Positions 1 to 7,900 are shown, counted from the stretch's first letter. The stretch is DNA of 64,000 bases from Kribbella jiaozuonensis (GCF_005233875.1 NZ_SZPZ01000001.1:434001-498000), one strand, 5' to 3'. Numbers and translations are program-made. Notes: generated from the sequence alone by a model not told the origin.

Positions 1-111
1 CGCGCGGTGGGACGGGTCCTGCTGGGCAGGCTGGCGGAGACGGCCACCACCGCCAGCCTGCCGCAGCGCATTCTGTTCGCGCCTTCCGTCGTACCGCGGG
101 AGTCCGCTTAG
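1..111 (+). CDS. LacI-family transcriptional regulator, C-terminal end (partial)
   Basis: Only the last 36 codons are in the window; the reading frame is open from base 1 to the TAG at 109-111. The translation ends in a leucine-rich helix (LLGRLAETA) followed by ILFAPSVVPRESA. That pattern of a dimerisation helix and then a strand reading 'VVRES' is typical of the extreme C terminus of LacI/GalR sugar-responsive repressors. The gene converges on the glycoside hydrolase at 108-2666 and their stop codons overlap by 4 bp. A LacI-type palindrome lies in front of that hydrolase at 2723-2734, so this regulator is a natural candidate to control it. The family assignment rests on a short tail only. 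Confidence 0.6.
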   Translation, partial: RAVGRVLLGRLAETATTASLPQRILFAPSVVPRESA

Positions 112-2666
112 GGTGCGGTCACCGAGGTGACGGTCGAGCCCGAGATGTACGTCGGCCAGACGCCGACTGTGACCGTGATCTGGCCGCTTGCGTTAGGTGT
201 CATCGTGCTGGTCAGGCCGTAGAGGCTGGTGACCTGGACGGGGCCGGTCGCGTTGACCGTCACCGTCGTGTTGGATCCGGATGCGGCCCAGATCGCGCGG
301 AACGGCGTACCGTCGTTCGCCGCGTACACCTGATCGATCAAGCCGTTGCCGGGGTTCTCCTTGCCGAGGAACGTGGCGCCGCGCAGCTGACGGGCAGCGG
401 TTGCGTAGGCGACGTACGACGGTTTGGGCGTGTACTTGCCGAGTGCGTCGGCCTCGTTGTGCACGAGCCCGAAGTTGTTCTCGGCCGCGGCCGGGTCGAT
501 GCCGTCGTTCTTGAAGTCGTACATGTAGAACCGGTCGACGTCGTGCCCGGGGACGTTGAGCATCTCGCGCGCCATGTACATCGCCTGCGTGGGCTCGTCG
601 ACGGGTACGGCGCTGCCGGAGCCGGTGTACCAGCCGGCCTCGGTGATCCAGATCGGCTTGTCCACACCGCCGTTGTACTGCCGGATCGTCGCCCGCACCT
701 GATCGATCGCGGTACCGAGACTCTCGGGTGCGTGCAGGAAGTTGTACGGGTGGATCGACACCACGTCGAGGTACTTCAGCCCGCCGAGCTGGCAGAACGT
801 CTGGAACCAGGCCTGTTGCGTCACGTCGGTGTCGCCGCCGCCGACGATGGTGAGATCGGGATGGGTCGCCTTCACCTTCGTGTACGTCGCCTTGAGCAGC
901 GCGAGGTAGCTGTCGGGCGTCTTATTGGCCGGCCCGGCCGCGTTGACGTCCCACTCGTTCCACACGGCCAGGTTGTGGACCTGCGGATACTGATTCGCCA
1001 GCGCGTTGGCGTAGTTGGCGAACGCGGTCCGGCCGGCGTCGGTGTACGGCGCGTTGAAGAGCTGATCGGGGCAGTCGTAGAGGCAGTTGCCGTAGTCCGC
1101 GACCATCAACGGGTCGAGACCGTTGGATTGGAAGGACTGCAGGTACGTCGTGACCTTGGCCGGGAACGCGTAGGTGCCGGCGGTGGTCTCGGCGGCGGAC
1201 CAGTACGCCTCATCTCTCGCCGTCCGCGCACCTGCCTGGCTTACCAGCGGGATCGCATCCGGCGCCCAGGAACCGGCAAAGTGCGTGCCGACCCCGTTGT
1301 ACGTCGTGGGCGTCGTCGCTGCGACCGCGTCGACGTTGACGGAGGCCGTCGTACCGCCGCCGATGATCAGGCTATTGTCCAGCGTCAGCATGATCGCCTT
1401 GGCGGGGCCGTGCCAGATGCCGTCGTCGGCGCCGCCGAAGTGCAGGTAGCTGGTGCCGCCGTTGAAGGTGGTGACATTGAGTTGTTGCCAGGCCGTCGAG
1501 CCGGACAGCGTGAGACGTTGCTGATGGACCTGGCCGGTCGCGTCGGTCAGCCGCAGACCGATCGCCGACAACTGACTGGTCTTCACCCACAGGCTGAGGG
1601 CGGTCAGGTTGATCGGGACAAGGTTGCGCTGGATGGCGACGTAGTTGCCGCCGCCCGTGAAGTCACCAGAGAGCTTCGCGGACTGGGCACCGGCCTGCAA
1701 GTTCGTGGTGTCGTAGGTGAGGCTGCCGGTGGCGCCGGCGAACTCGCTGCCTGGGTAGAACGACCAGCCTTCGGCCGCGCTCTCGTAGTCGCCGAGCGGT
1801 GTCGTCGGTTTGGTCGACAGGGCGTTGAGAGTGAAGTCGTCGAGGCTCACGCTCGTGCTCGTCGCGCCAGGGATCGCTCCTTTGTCGAGCACGATCTCGA
1901 GGCCCTTGGCCGGACCGTGCCAGACGCCGTCGTTCGCGCCGCCGAAGTGGACGTACTGCTTGCCGCCGTCGAACCGGGCCACGCTCAACGGCTGCCAATC
2001 AGTTGCCCCAGACAACGTTAGGCGCTGCTGGTGGACCTGGCCGGTGGAGTCGGTGATGCGGAACGTGAGGAAGGACAAGTTCGGGGACTTGACCCAGAAG
2101 CTGACGCTGGATGCGTTGACCGATGGGAGGGTTCGGTTGACGCTGACGTACGCGCCGCCGGCGCTGAAGTTGCCGGACAGTTTGCCGGAGCTGGTGCCGG
2201 AGTGGTTGTCGGCGGTGTCGAGCGCGAAGCTCCCGGTTGCGCCGGGGAATTCGCTGCCTGGGTAGAAGGTCCAGCCTTCCGCGGTGTTCTCGAAATCGCC
2301 GACGTGGTTGGTGGTGAGGCCCGCGACTGACGCCGTACTGAGTGGGCTGAGGATGGCGAAGGTTGTCTGGGCGCTGAGAGTGCCTGCTTGGACGGTCAGC
2401 TTGTACCAGCCGCGGGTGGTGACCGAGATCTGCAATGTGCTCGCGGCGGCTTGGCTGCCGGTCGCGACGACGGTGCCGTTGACGTCGGCTGCGGACCAGG
2501 TGACGGATGACGCGTCGGTGCTGAGGCCGACCTTCACCTGCTGGCCGTCGGTGAACACGTTGCCGAGGGTGAGGGGAGTGAGGGCGAGGGTCGCCGCATG
2601 GGCTGGGGCGATGGTGCCGAAGCAGAGGAGGAGAACTCCGAGAACGATGGCAAGACTACGTCTCAT
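108..2666 (-). CDS. Secreted clan GH-A glycoside hydrolase with two tandem carbohydrate-binding-like modules
   Basis: An 852-residue exported enzyme. Residues 1-24 form a signal peptide (MRRSL, hydrophobic core, cleavage after AHA). Two homologous beta-rich modules follow at about 119-275 and 290-445, each starting G-D-[FY]-E-[NS]-x-A-E-G-W-[TS]-F-Y-P-G-S-E-F and containing HQQRLTLSG and YXHFGGA; they look like duplicated carbohydrate-binding modules. The catalytic (beta/alpha)8 domain spans roughly 460-745, with the acid/base Glu near 571 (VWNEWD) and the nucleophile Glu near 676 (ITEAGW), the clan GH-A arrangement seen in GH5/GH39-like endoglycosidases. A small beta domain ends the protein. 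The start is supported by AAGGAGT seven bases upstream. Probable regulation is by a LacI repressor at the palindrome 2723-2734. The substrate (a cell-wall or plant polysaccharide) cannot be read from the sequence. Confidence 0.85.
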   Translation of the reverse strand: MRRSLAIVLGVLLLCFGTIAPAHAATLALTPLTLGNVFTDGQQVKVGLSTDASSVTWSAADVNGTVVATGSQAAASTLQISVTTRGWYKLTVQAGTLSAQTTFAILSPLSTASVAGLTTNHVGDFENTAEGWTFYPGSEFPGATGSFALDTADNHSGTSSGKLSGNFSAGGAYVSVNRTLPSVNASSVSFWVKSPNLSFLTFRITDSTGQVHQQRLTLSGATDWQPLSVARFDGGKQYVHFGGANDGVWHGPAKGLEIVLDKGAIPGATSTSVSLDDFTLNALSTKPTTPLGDYESAAEGWSFYPGSEFAGATGSLTYDTTNLQAGAQSAKLSGDFTGGGNYVAIQRNLVPINLTALSLWVKTSQLSAIGLRLTDATGQVHQQRLTLSGSTAWQQLNVTTFNGGTSYLHFGGADDGIWHGPAKAIMLTLDNSLIIGGGTTASVNVDAVAATTPTTYNGVGTHFAGSWAPDAIPLVSQAGARTARDEAYWSAAETTAGTYAFPAKVTTYLQSFQSNGLDPLMVADYGNCLYDCPDQLFNAPYTDAGRTAFANYANALANQYPQVHNLAVWNEWDVNAAGPANKTPDSYLALLKATYTKVKATHPDLTIVGGGDTDVTQQAWFQTFCQLGGLKYLDVVSIHPYNFLHAPESLGTAIDQVRATIRQYNGGVDKPIWITEAGWYTGSGSAVPVDEPTQAMYMAREMLNVPGHDVDRFYMYDFKNDGIDPAAAENNFGLVHNEADALGKYTPKPSYVAYATAARQLRGATFLGKENPGNGLIDQVYAANDGTPFRAIWAASGSNTTVTVNATGPVQVTSLYGLTSTMTPNASGQITVTVGVWPTYISGSTVTSVTAP

Positions 2667-2722
2667 GCCGACTCCTTGAATCAGGGCGGTGTAGGTGAGA
2701 CGTCGGCTGCCACGACGTTATG

Positions 2723-2734
2723 CAAATCGATTTG
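2723..2734. promoter_or_regulatory. LacI-type operator in front of the secreted glycoside hydrolase
   Basis: CAAATCGATTTG is a perfect 12-bp palindrome with the central CG step typical of LacI/GalR operators. It lies 57-68 bp upstream of the hydrolase start, in the only non-coding gap (2667-2768) between that gene and the ArsR-type gene behind it. A second perfect palindrome, AGCTCAGCTGAGCT at 2766-2779, spans the stop codon of the ArsR-type gene and may be part of its terminator, although no T-run follows. Confidence 0.6.
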
Positions 2735-2768
2735 TACTATCGCTGTGGGTGATCTTGGTGTCAACAGC

Positions 2769-3713
2769 TCAGCTGAGCTCGGCGCCAGTCAGTAGGGCGG
2801 CCAGCTCGGTCGGCCGGTACAGGACCTGCTTGCCGGTGCGTTGCGGCTCGACCAGGCCGGTACGGCGGAGCAGTTGGAGGTGCTGGCTCACGGCCGATGG
2901 CGTCACCTTGAGCTCGCCGGCGAGGTCGGTCGTCGTACGGGGATGTGTCAGGAGCTCGAGGATGTGGGCGCGCGGCGTACCTATGAGTTGGGCGAGATCT
3001 TGTTGCGAGGGCGGCTCGACGACCGACCACAGGTTGGCTTGGCCGCGGGGTGGGTAGCCCAGGATCGGCTCGGCTCCGGGGTCGAACGGGATCACGGCGT
3101 GCGGCCCGAACAGGCTCGGCTGCAGGACGAGTCCGCGGCCGTCGATGGCTTCGCTCCGGCTGATGACGGCTACGCGGTCGACCTTGAGGAGTCCGTCGGC
3201 GTACGTGATCGCCGGCGCGAGGCCGTTGAGCATGGCGCCGGTGCCGTGCTGGGTGAGGACGTGGCCGCGGTAGCTGATGTCTGCGGACAGGAGGGTGCGC
3301 GTCCGGTCCCAGTACGGCGCCATCATGGCGTCCCAGTACTGGCGGAGTGCGTCGATGACTTTCTCGAGGGTGAGGTCTGGCGGGAGTTCGCCGTTCACCG
3401 CGACGAGTTGGCGCTCGTACGTTTCGCGGTCGACGGCGGCGATGATCTCGAGCTCGTCGGCGAGCTGGGTGAGAGGCGAGGTCGGTCGCGGGGTGAGGAA
3501 GTCCGGGCTGCCCATGGTGTCGTTGACGAGCCACCGCAGTACGTCCCAATCGAGCTCCGTCACTTTGGGCTGGACCGCGCGTACCCAGCCCAGCTGGAGC
3601 GGGAACCTCCCCGGCTCCCGGAGCGCGCGCAACGACAACACCATCTCCGCGACCGGCGACACCGCAAACCGCACCTCCGCCAGATCACGCGAAGTCAGCT
3701 CGTAAGTCAGCAC
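2769..3713 (-). CDS. ArsR-type winged-helix transcriptional regulator with a large N-terminal domain
   Basis: A 314-residue protein. The last 85 residues are a winged helix: RAHILELLTHPRTTTDLAGE, then VTPSAVSQHLQLLRRTGLVE as the recognition helix, then a basic wing (RTGKQVLYRP). The first 220 residues form the domain commonly found N-terminal to this HTH in actinomycetes (DUF5937-like): an opening segment with FAVSPVAEMVLSLRAL, then an alpha/beta region. No metal-binding cysteine pair is visible, so it is not an arsenic/cadmium sensor of the classical sort. It lies 3 bp behind the small acidic protein at 3717-3875, probably in one transcript. Its ligand is unknown. Confidence 0.75.
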   Translation of the reverse strand: MLTYELTSRDLAEVRFAVSPVAEMVLSLRALREPGRFPLQLGWVRAVQPKVTELDWDVLRWLVNDTMGSPDFLTPRPTSPLTQLADELEIIAAVDRETYERQLVAVNGELPPDLTLEKVIDALRQYWDAMMAPYWDRTRTLLSADISYRGHVLTQHGTGAMLNGLAPAITYADGLLKVDRVAVISRSEAIDGRGLVLQPSLFGPHAVIPFDPGAEPILGYPPRGQANLWSVVEPPSQQDLAQLIGTPRAHILELLTHPRTTTDLAGELKVTPSAVSQHLQLLRRTGLVEPQRTGKQVLYRPTELAALLTGAELS

Positions 3714-3716
3714 CTG

Positions 3717-3875
3717 TTAGCTGGCCGGCCCGTTGCCGTAGCCGAGGTCGTTGGCGATGTCGAAGTTCTCCGTGCCGTACTGCGTTTGCGGCTCCGCCAC
3801 GTCCGTCCCCAGGTCGAACCCGGCCTCGGTCTCCTCCTCGGTCAGATCCGGCTCTACTGGATCCTGATCACTCAT
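3717..3875 (-). CDS. Small acidic protein of unknown function (52 residues)
   Basis: An open frame of 52 codons beginning MSDQDPVEPDLTEEE and ending with TAA at 3717-3719. A strong ribosome-binding site (GAGGAGG) lies six bases before the ATG. The protein is very acidic and rich in Asp, Glu, Thr and Gly, with no membrane segment or cysteine, so it is probably cytoplasmic and flexible. It sits 3 bp upstream of the ArsR-type regulator gene on the same strand, suggesting co-transcription. The good RBS and tight spacing make it a real gene in my view. I do not recognise the family. Confidence 0.6.
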   Translation of the reverse strand: MSDQDPVEPDLTEEETEAGFDLGTDVAEPQTQYGTENFDIANDLGYGNGPAS

Positions 3876-3944
3876 CAACCCCTCCTCGTCTCTTGTCGTA
3901 CGACGGCAGTATGAACCACTGAGCTTGCTACTAGGCTGACCGAG

Positions 3945-4346
3945 GTGACGTCAGAGGAGCCGCCGGCTGTCTGGTGCATCGTCGCCAACGTCGTCGAGGA
4001 GCGACCGTACGGACCTGGTGGCGAAGAGACTCGGCGTGGGCTGAAGATCTTCCCGGCAGGCGCCAAGCTCTACGTCCCCGACGGCTTCGGCGGCATGGGC
4101 TGGGAAACCGTCGAGGTAGTCGGCCGCGGCCGGGGCTCCGCACGCTATGTCGCGGCAAGGGTCCAGACCGGGCAGCTGACCAACTGGCGGGTCAAGGCCG
4201 TCTACAGCCCGGCTGCTTTGCAGCAGGTAGAGCGAATCCGGGCCGGCCGTCCTGGATTCTGGCTTGCGTCGACCTTCGCCGATCTCACCAGCCAGGCGTA
4301 CCACGATGCGCTGCTCGAGGTGGCGGCTGCTCTCTCCACGCCCTGA
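3945..4346 (+). CDS. Hypothetical cytoplasmic protein (133 residues)
   Basis: Starts at a GTG (3945) and reads VTSEEPPAVWCIVANVVEER. The sequence has a beta-rich first half (CIVANVV, KIFPAGAKLYV, VEVVGRGR), resembling a small barrel, and a helical C terminus (SQAYHDALLEVAAALSTP). No signal peptide or transmembrane segment is seen. It stands divergently from the small acidic protein at 3717-3875. Codon use matches the neighbours. I do not recognise a named family and assign no function. Confidence 0.6.
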   Translation: MTSEEPPAVWCIVANVVEERPYGPGGEETRRGLKIFPAGAKLYVPDGFGGMGWETVEVVGRGRGSARYVAARVQTGQLTNWRVKAVYSPAALQQVERIRAGRPGFWLASTFADLTSQAYHDALLEVAAALSTP

Positions 4347-4398
4347 ACTGTCGGTGGCTCGTGGAAGGGTCGGTGACGACCTCACGAGTGGAGGAAGC

Positions 4399-4818
4399 AT
4401 GGGTTTTCGCACGATGGACGATGACGAAGCAGCGAAGTTTCTGGCGCAGCCGCTGGTTGCTGTGCTGGCGATCGACGATCCCGGCTGGTCGCCGCATGTG
4501 ACACCGGTGTGGTTCCACCACCTGCCCGGCGAGAACAGATTCCAGGTGATGACGCCGGCGAAGTCGAAGAAGGCTCGGCTGCATCGCGAGGGTTCGGGTG
4601 AGTTGTCGCTGTCGGTGCAGACGGCCGACGGACCGACCGCGAAGTACGTGAATATGCAGGGTGCGGCACGGTTTCTTCCGTTGAGTTCAGACCTGCTGAA
4701 CGCGATGGTGGAGAAGTACCTGCCGGAGGAGTTCCGCGCGGCGTACCTGGCCGATCCGCCCGAGGATTCGATGTTCGACATCACCCCGCGACGTATCACC
4801 ACGGGGGTCATCGGCTGA
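4399..4818 (+). CDS. Pyridoxamine 5'-phosphate oxidase-fold (split-barrel) protein
   Basis: A 139-residue protein starting at ATG 4399 with GGAGGA four bases upstream; the frame is open further upstream but lacks a comparable RBS there. The order of elements fits the flavin/F420-binding split barrel of the pyridoxamine oxidase family: LAQPLVAVLAIDDP, then PHVTPVWFHHLPGENRF, then SKKARLHREG, SLSVQTADGPTAKYVNMQG and a C-terminal helix with YLPEEFRAAYLA. In actinomycetes such proteins bind FMN, F420 or haem and act as small reductases or cofactor-binding proteins; the substrate is not known. It lies 52 bp before the YceI gene. Confidence 0.75.
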   Translation: MGFRTMDDDEAAKFLAQPLVAVLAIDDPGWSPHVTPVWFHHLPGENRFQVMTPAKSKKARLHREGSGELSLSVQTADGPTAKYVNMQGAARFLPLSSDLLNAMVEKYLPEEFRAAYLADPPEDSMFDITPRRITTGVIG

Positions 4819-4849
4819 CACTTCGACGCGCTGCCTCGTCGTACCCGGC

Positions 4850-5365
4850 ATGACGACGACACTCAACCAGCTCACCGGTGACTACGTGCTCGACGCCGCG
4901 CGGACGCGAATCGGGTTCGTCGCGCGCCACCGGATGGCCACCCGGGTGCACGGGCGGTTCGACGTGTTCGAAGGCGCCGTACACCTGGACGGCGACGATC
5001 CGGCCAGGTCGAGCGCTCAGCTCACGATCCGCGCGGACAGCATCGAAACCGGCGACCGACGTCGCGACGCCCAACTCCGCAAGGACTTCCTCGACGCGCC
5101 GACGTACCCGATCATCACCTTCGCCTCGACGAAGGTCTCGCAGGTCGGCGGCACGACGTTCGACGTGACCGGCGACCTGACCATCCGCGGCGTGACGCAC
5201 TCGGTGACGGTGCCGTTCGAGCTCGTCGGTACTGCGGACGGTGTCGCATTCGCCGCCCGCCTGACGATCGACCGCGCCCGCTGGCAGGTGAACTGGAACG
5301 CCTTGACCACGGCCCTGGTCAGCCCGACCGTGGTCCTCGACCTCCAGGTGGTGGCCACGGCCTAG
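4850..5365 (+). CDS. YceI-family lipocalin-like protein
   Basis: A 171-residue protein with the whole YceI pattern: an opening YVLDAARTRIGFVARHRMATRV, the strand GRFDVFEGAVHLD, then SIETGDRRRDAQLRKDFLDA, YPIITFAST, a VTGDLTIRGVTHSVTVPFE block and a C-terminal strand. The family forms a beta barrel that binds isoprenoid or amphiphilic ligands. No signal peptide is seen, so this copy is probably cytoplasmic, as are many actinobacterial members. It starts at ATG 4850 and ends overlapping the convergent lipoprotein gene by 4 bp at the shared CTAG. Confidence 0.85.
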   Translation: MTTTLNQLTGDYVLDAARTRIGFVARHRMATRVHGRFDVFEGAVHLDGDDPARSSAQLTIRADSIETGDRRRDAQLRKDFLDAPTYPIITFASTKVSQVGGTTFDVTGDLTIRGVTHSVTVPFELVGTADGVAFAARLTIDRARWQVNWNALTTALVSPTVVLDLQVVATA

Positions 5366-6027
5366 CCCTCGCAGGCGATCCCGTCGTGATCGGCGTCCAG
5401 ACGGTAGATGTCCGAGCCGATCACCTCGATCGGACCGGCGACGTACTCCGGCCCGTTGCCACTGCCACCCGAACAGTCGACGTCGCTCGCGATCGGGACG
5501 CAACCGGAGTAGTTCGGGTCACAACCCGACGACTCCTCCTCCGGCTCGTCGACCTTGGTCCCGACGGCCGTGATCTGCGTCCGCGGCTCCTTCGCAACCT
5601 CCTGCCGCAACAGGTGCTTCGCCGTCTGCACACCATCCACAACCGTCACCCGGTAGATAAGGCGCCGAGTCCCGTTCACCCCTTTGGCCCGGACCTCCTT
5701 CTCACCCTTCGGCAGCGAGTCATCGGTCACCGTCTTCTTCTTGAACGCAATAACCCGAAGCTCGACAACTTCCTTGGTCGTGACGACCGGCGTGGCCTTA
5801 GGGACCGACGTGGGGACGCTCGTCGGCTGACTCGCCGTCGCCGTCGCCGTCTCTGTCTCTGTCGGGGTCGGCGTCGGCGTGGCGTTCGGCGTTGTGCTGA
5901 CCCGAACGCTCGCAATCGCCGCCGGCTGATCCACCCCCGCCCCCGGCTCCGCCCCACACCCAACAACCAACACGCCAACAGCCGCGACCACCGCAGCACG
6001 AACAAACAACACAGCACTTCCCCCCAA
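5362..6027 (-). CDS. Lipoprotein with G5 domain and C-terminal excalibur calcium-binding domain
   Basis: A 221-residue exported protein. Residues 1-24 give a lipoprotein signal peptide with lipobox LVVGC (Cys 24). A Thr/Pro/Glu-rich linker (about 45-80) would span the cell wall. Residues about 85-160 match a G5 domain (IAFKKKTVTDDSLPKGEKEV, then GTRRLIYRVTVVDG, ending TQITAVGTK). The C terminus is an excalibur domain with DADHDGIACEG and paired cysteines (CDPNYSGC, DCSG). G5 domains bind cell-wall or N-acetylglucosamine material; excalibur domains bind calcium. The likely role is at the outer face of the cell envelope. It is convergent with the YceI gene. Confidence 0.85.
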   Translation of the reverse strand: MGGSAVLFVRAAVVAAVGVLVVGCGAEPGAGVDQPAAIASVRVSTTPNATPTPTPTETETATATASQPTSVPTSVPKATPVVTTKEVVELRVIAFKKKTVTDDSLPKGEKEVRAKGVNGTRRLIYRVTVVDGVQTAKHLLRQEVAKEPRTQITAVGTKVDEPEEESSGCDPNYSGCVPIASDVDCSGGSGNGPEYVAGPIEVIGSDIYRLDADHDGIACEG

Positions 6028-6286
6028 CCCGCCGTCGGTTCCCCCGCGGCAGGATTGTCACCACCCGGACCCCCCGAGCGAATTCCGATCTGTACCACCA
6101 CCCCCACCCACACCGCGACCCCACGCCCCTCCATCCCCCCAAACCGCATCACTTCCGTGACCTACCCCGCAGTACCCCCAACTCCCACCCCCGCCCACCC
6201 CACTACCCACCGTAACCACCCCAAGCCCCCACCCCCACCAAGCATTCCCACCCCAAACCTGACACACTGTTCCCCTCACCAACTGA
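6028..6286. other. Non-coding, strongly C-rich and G-poor tract before the tRNA-Lys gene
   Basis: About 130 bases (roughly 6150-6275) carry almost no G on the + strand and many runs of C (CCCCC, CCCACCCC and similar), so the - strand has many closely spaced G-runs. I see no convincing gene in it; the open frames there are low-complexity. It contains the promoter region of the lipoprotein gene and must contain that of the tRNA. The G-rich strand could form G-quadruplexes. Confidence 0.5.
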
Positions 6287-6359
6287 GGGCCTCTAGCTCA
6301 ACTGGCAGAGCAGCGGACTTTTAATCCGCGGGTTGTGGGTTCGAGTCCCACGGGGCCTA
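6287..6359 (+). tRNA. tRNA-Lys (anticodon TTT)
   Basis: A full cloverleaf can be drawn. The acceptor stem pairs GGGCCTC with GGGGCCT (G-U at the first pair). The D arm is GCTC-loop-GAGC. The anticodon stem GCGGA/TCCGC encloses CTTTTAA, and the T arm GTGGG/CCCAC encloses TTCGAGT. The discriminator is A and CC follows, so CCA is not fully encoded. The 3' 34 bases are repeated at 39880-39913, which marks this gene as the integration site of the island. Confidence 0.95.
6325..6358 (+). repeat. attL: left 34-bp direct repeat of the genomic island
   Basis: The segment from the 3' side of the anticodon stem to the end of the acceptor stem of tRNA-Lys is identical to 39880-39913. Such tRNA 3'-end repeats are left by tyrosine integrases when an element inserts and rebuilds the tRNA. 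The rest of the tRNA is present only here, so this is the end where the gene was reconstituted. A remnant tyrosine integrase gene follows at 6643. Confidence 0.93.
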
Positions 6360-6642
6360 CCGCTTTCCCAGGTCAGGCGCAGATCAGCGCCTCGGCCACT
6401 TCCGTCAGGTCTGCTTACTCTGCCAATCCGCGGAGCCACCGCAGCCAGCTGGCTGCGCGTTGTTGAGCGATGTATCGCATCCTGTCGCACTGCTCTCGTT
6501 TCATCAGATCTCCGACCCGCCCAGCCGTTGAGCTTCCACGCGCAGCTGGACTGTGGAGGGCCGAGATGAGCAGACCGCACCCTGCGATCGGAACGTGGGG
6601 CAACGTCCGATCCTGCCCTGAGAGGAAGGACGCCCAGGGCAG

Positions 6643-7452
6643 GTGGTCTCCGGGCGTGCGTCCGCGTACTTCCGCGACCACGACGGACGTCCCCGTGAAG
6701 TCACCGCGTCCGCCAAGACCAAGACCGCAGCCGAACACCGCCTACTCACGAAGCTCCGAGACCGCGCAACGATCACGCAGTCCGGCGAGCTGAGCCCGAC
6801 AGACAAGATCAACGACCTCATCGACCTCTGGATCGAGAAGCTCGAGGAACGCATCGAAGACGGCCGTCGATCACCGACGACCCTCACGACGTACCGCACA
6901 GCCATCAAGAACCACGAACGGCCCGCCCTCGGCCAACTCCTGATCGGTGAGGCAACCACGCCCCGCATCGACAGAGTGATCGGAACCATCAAGCGCAACG
7001 CGGGCCGCCCCACCGCGAAGACTTGCCGCGCGGTCAATCCGCCCGCCTCCAAGCCGGCCTCACCCGCAAACAGGTCGTCACGAAACTCGGCTGGCCAAAG
7101 ACCAGACTCGAGCTAATCGAGAACGGCCGCATCAAGCTCGCTCGCGAACTCGTAGCCACCCTCTTCAAGACCTACCGCATAAACCTCGACGCATCCCCCA
7201 CCATCAGGGCCCAAGTCGACCAAGCAGCCCAACCCTCACCCTCAGACGCCCTCATCTGGATCCGCTCCCACACCTTCCGCAAACCACCGCCACCGCCCTA
7301 GACCGCCGAGGCCGATCCGCCCGCCAAATAGCCGACCACCTAGGCCAAGCCCAAGTCTCCATAACCCAAGACGTCTACATGGGCCGCCGAATCCACAACC
7401 CCTCCGCAGCGGAAGCCCTAGACCAAGAATTCGCCAACCTCGACCTCTGGTG
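6643..7452 (+). pseudogene. Tyrosine recombinase (island integrase), disrupted
   Basis: The N-terminal part (6643 to about 7030) reads as a phage-type integrase: AYFRDHDGRPREVTA, a basic AP2-like start, then the SAM-like core-binding domain (DLIDLWIEKLEERIEDGRRS, TLTTYRTAIKNHE, RIDRVIGTI, GRPTAKTCRAV). The catalytic middle, including the first active-site Arg region, is missing and is replaced by an HTH fragment. The C-terminal part resumes at about 7250 with RSHTFRK (the HxxR box). One missing A after AAA then shifts the frame, and the next frame gives GRSARQIADHLGQAQ, ITQDVYMGRR and a TGA at 7450-7452. The LGQ and the Tyr box are intact but no active enzyme can be made. Its position next to tRNA-Lys shows it once moved the island. 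Confidence 0.85.
7023..7240 (+). pseudogene. XRE/HTH_31-type regulator fragment embedded in the integrase remnant
   Basis: The frame reads ARLQAGLTRKQVVTKLGWPK, then TRLELIENGRIKLARELVA and LFKTYRINLD. This is the usual five-helix XRE domain of actinobacterial regulators that pair with a DUF5753 domain. No start codon with an RBS and no C-terminal domain follow. The frame runs straight into integrase sequence (ALIWIRSHTFRK), so this is a fusion product of deletions, not a working regulator. Confidence 0.6.
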
Positions 7453-7479
7453 AGCACCTGCGTGGCCTGGGGACTGGCC

Positions 7480-7900
7480 AATGCCATGGATTCGCCAGCC
7501 GCGCCGTCAGGGATTTGACCAGTCTTCTTCACATCCAGGTGGATCATGTGGCTGGGGTCAACGGGACGATGCGGCGCGGTCGCCGGCTGGTGACCCGGGG
7601 GCGATGTAGTGGGCGCCTTTTGCAGGCCGAGGTGCCGTAGCTGGCGAGTGGCAACACGACGGGTGGCCGTTGTCCCAGCGACGTCGAACTCAATCGCGAT
7701 CCGCGACGCCGGCACTTGTGATCGCGGCGCATCGTTCGGTCCGGGCTGTCACAGCGCCGGGGTCGCGGTGGGCTGACGGTGCGGTACCGACGACCAATCG
7801 CGCAGGCCGGCATCGACCTCCAGCGTCACAGGGTCAGGCTTGGAATAGTGGAGTCTGTGCGGCTGCTGCCAGTTGTCATCAGGAGGCAGGGCGGCGAGAT
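7480..7900 (-). mobile_element. IS481-family transposase remnant
   Basis: Reading the - strand in two frames gives DWSSVPHRQPTAT (the conserved 'DRSSRPH' block of IS481 transposases). Then come an HTH-like stretch ending RQLRHLGLQK and the hallmark DPSHMIHLDVKKTGQIPDG, which matches the strand holding the first catalytic Asp (HxDVKK.G.IPDG). The sequence after IPDG no longer resembles a transposase, and a frameshift separates the two blocks. No intact ends or target duplication were found. The limits given are approximate. The stretch 7453-8027 holds nothing else apart from the promoter of the next gene. Confidence 0.75.

Noticed and set aside
459..2021. 520-codon open frame on the + strand inside the secreted glycoside hydrolase
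   Set aside because: It is antisense to a gene with signal peptide, conserved modules and catalytic motifs. Its sequence is Arg/Val/Gly-rich with no domain, as expected for the shadow of a high-GC gene.
3951..4862. 303-codon - strand frame opposite the hypothetical and oxidase-fold genes
   Set aside because: It is antisense to two + strand genes with good start sites and, for the second, a recognisable fold. The translation is Ser/Arg-rich and featureless.
5386..6324. 312-codon + strand frame opposite the lipoprotein and into the tRNA
   Set aside because: Low-complexity Arg/Pro/Thr sequence opposite a gene with lipobox, G5 and excalibur domains; its end lies in the C-rich tract and tRNA.
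6293..6580. Open frames opposite the tRNA-Lys gene and attR reading GTRTHNPR
   Set aside because: This is the well-known false protein produced by translating the antisense of tRNA T-arms. The repeat of the same words at 39870-39970 only reflects the att repeat.
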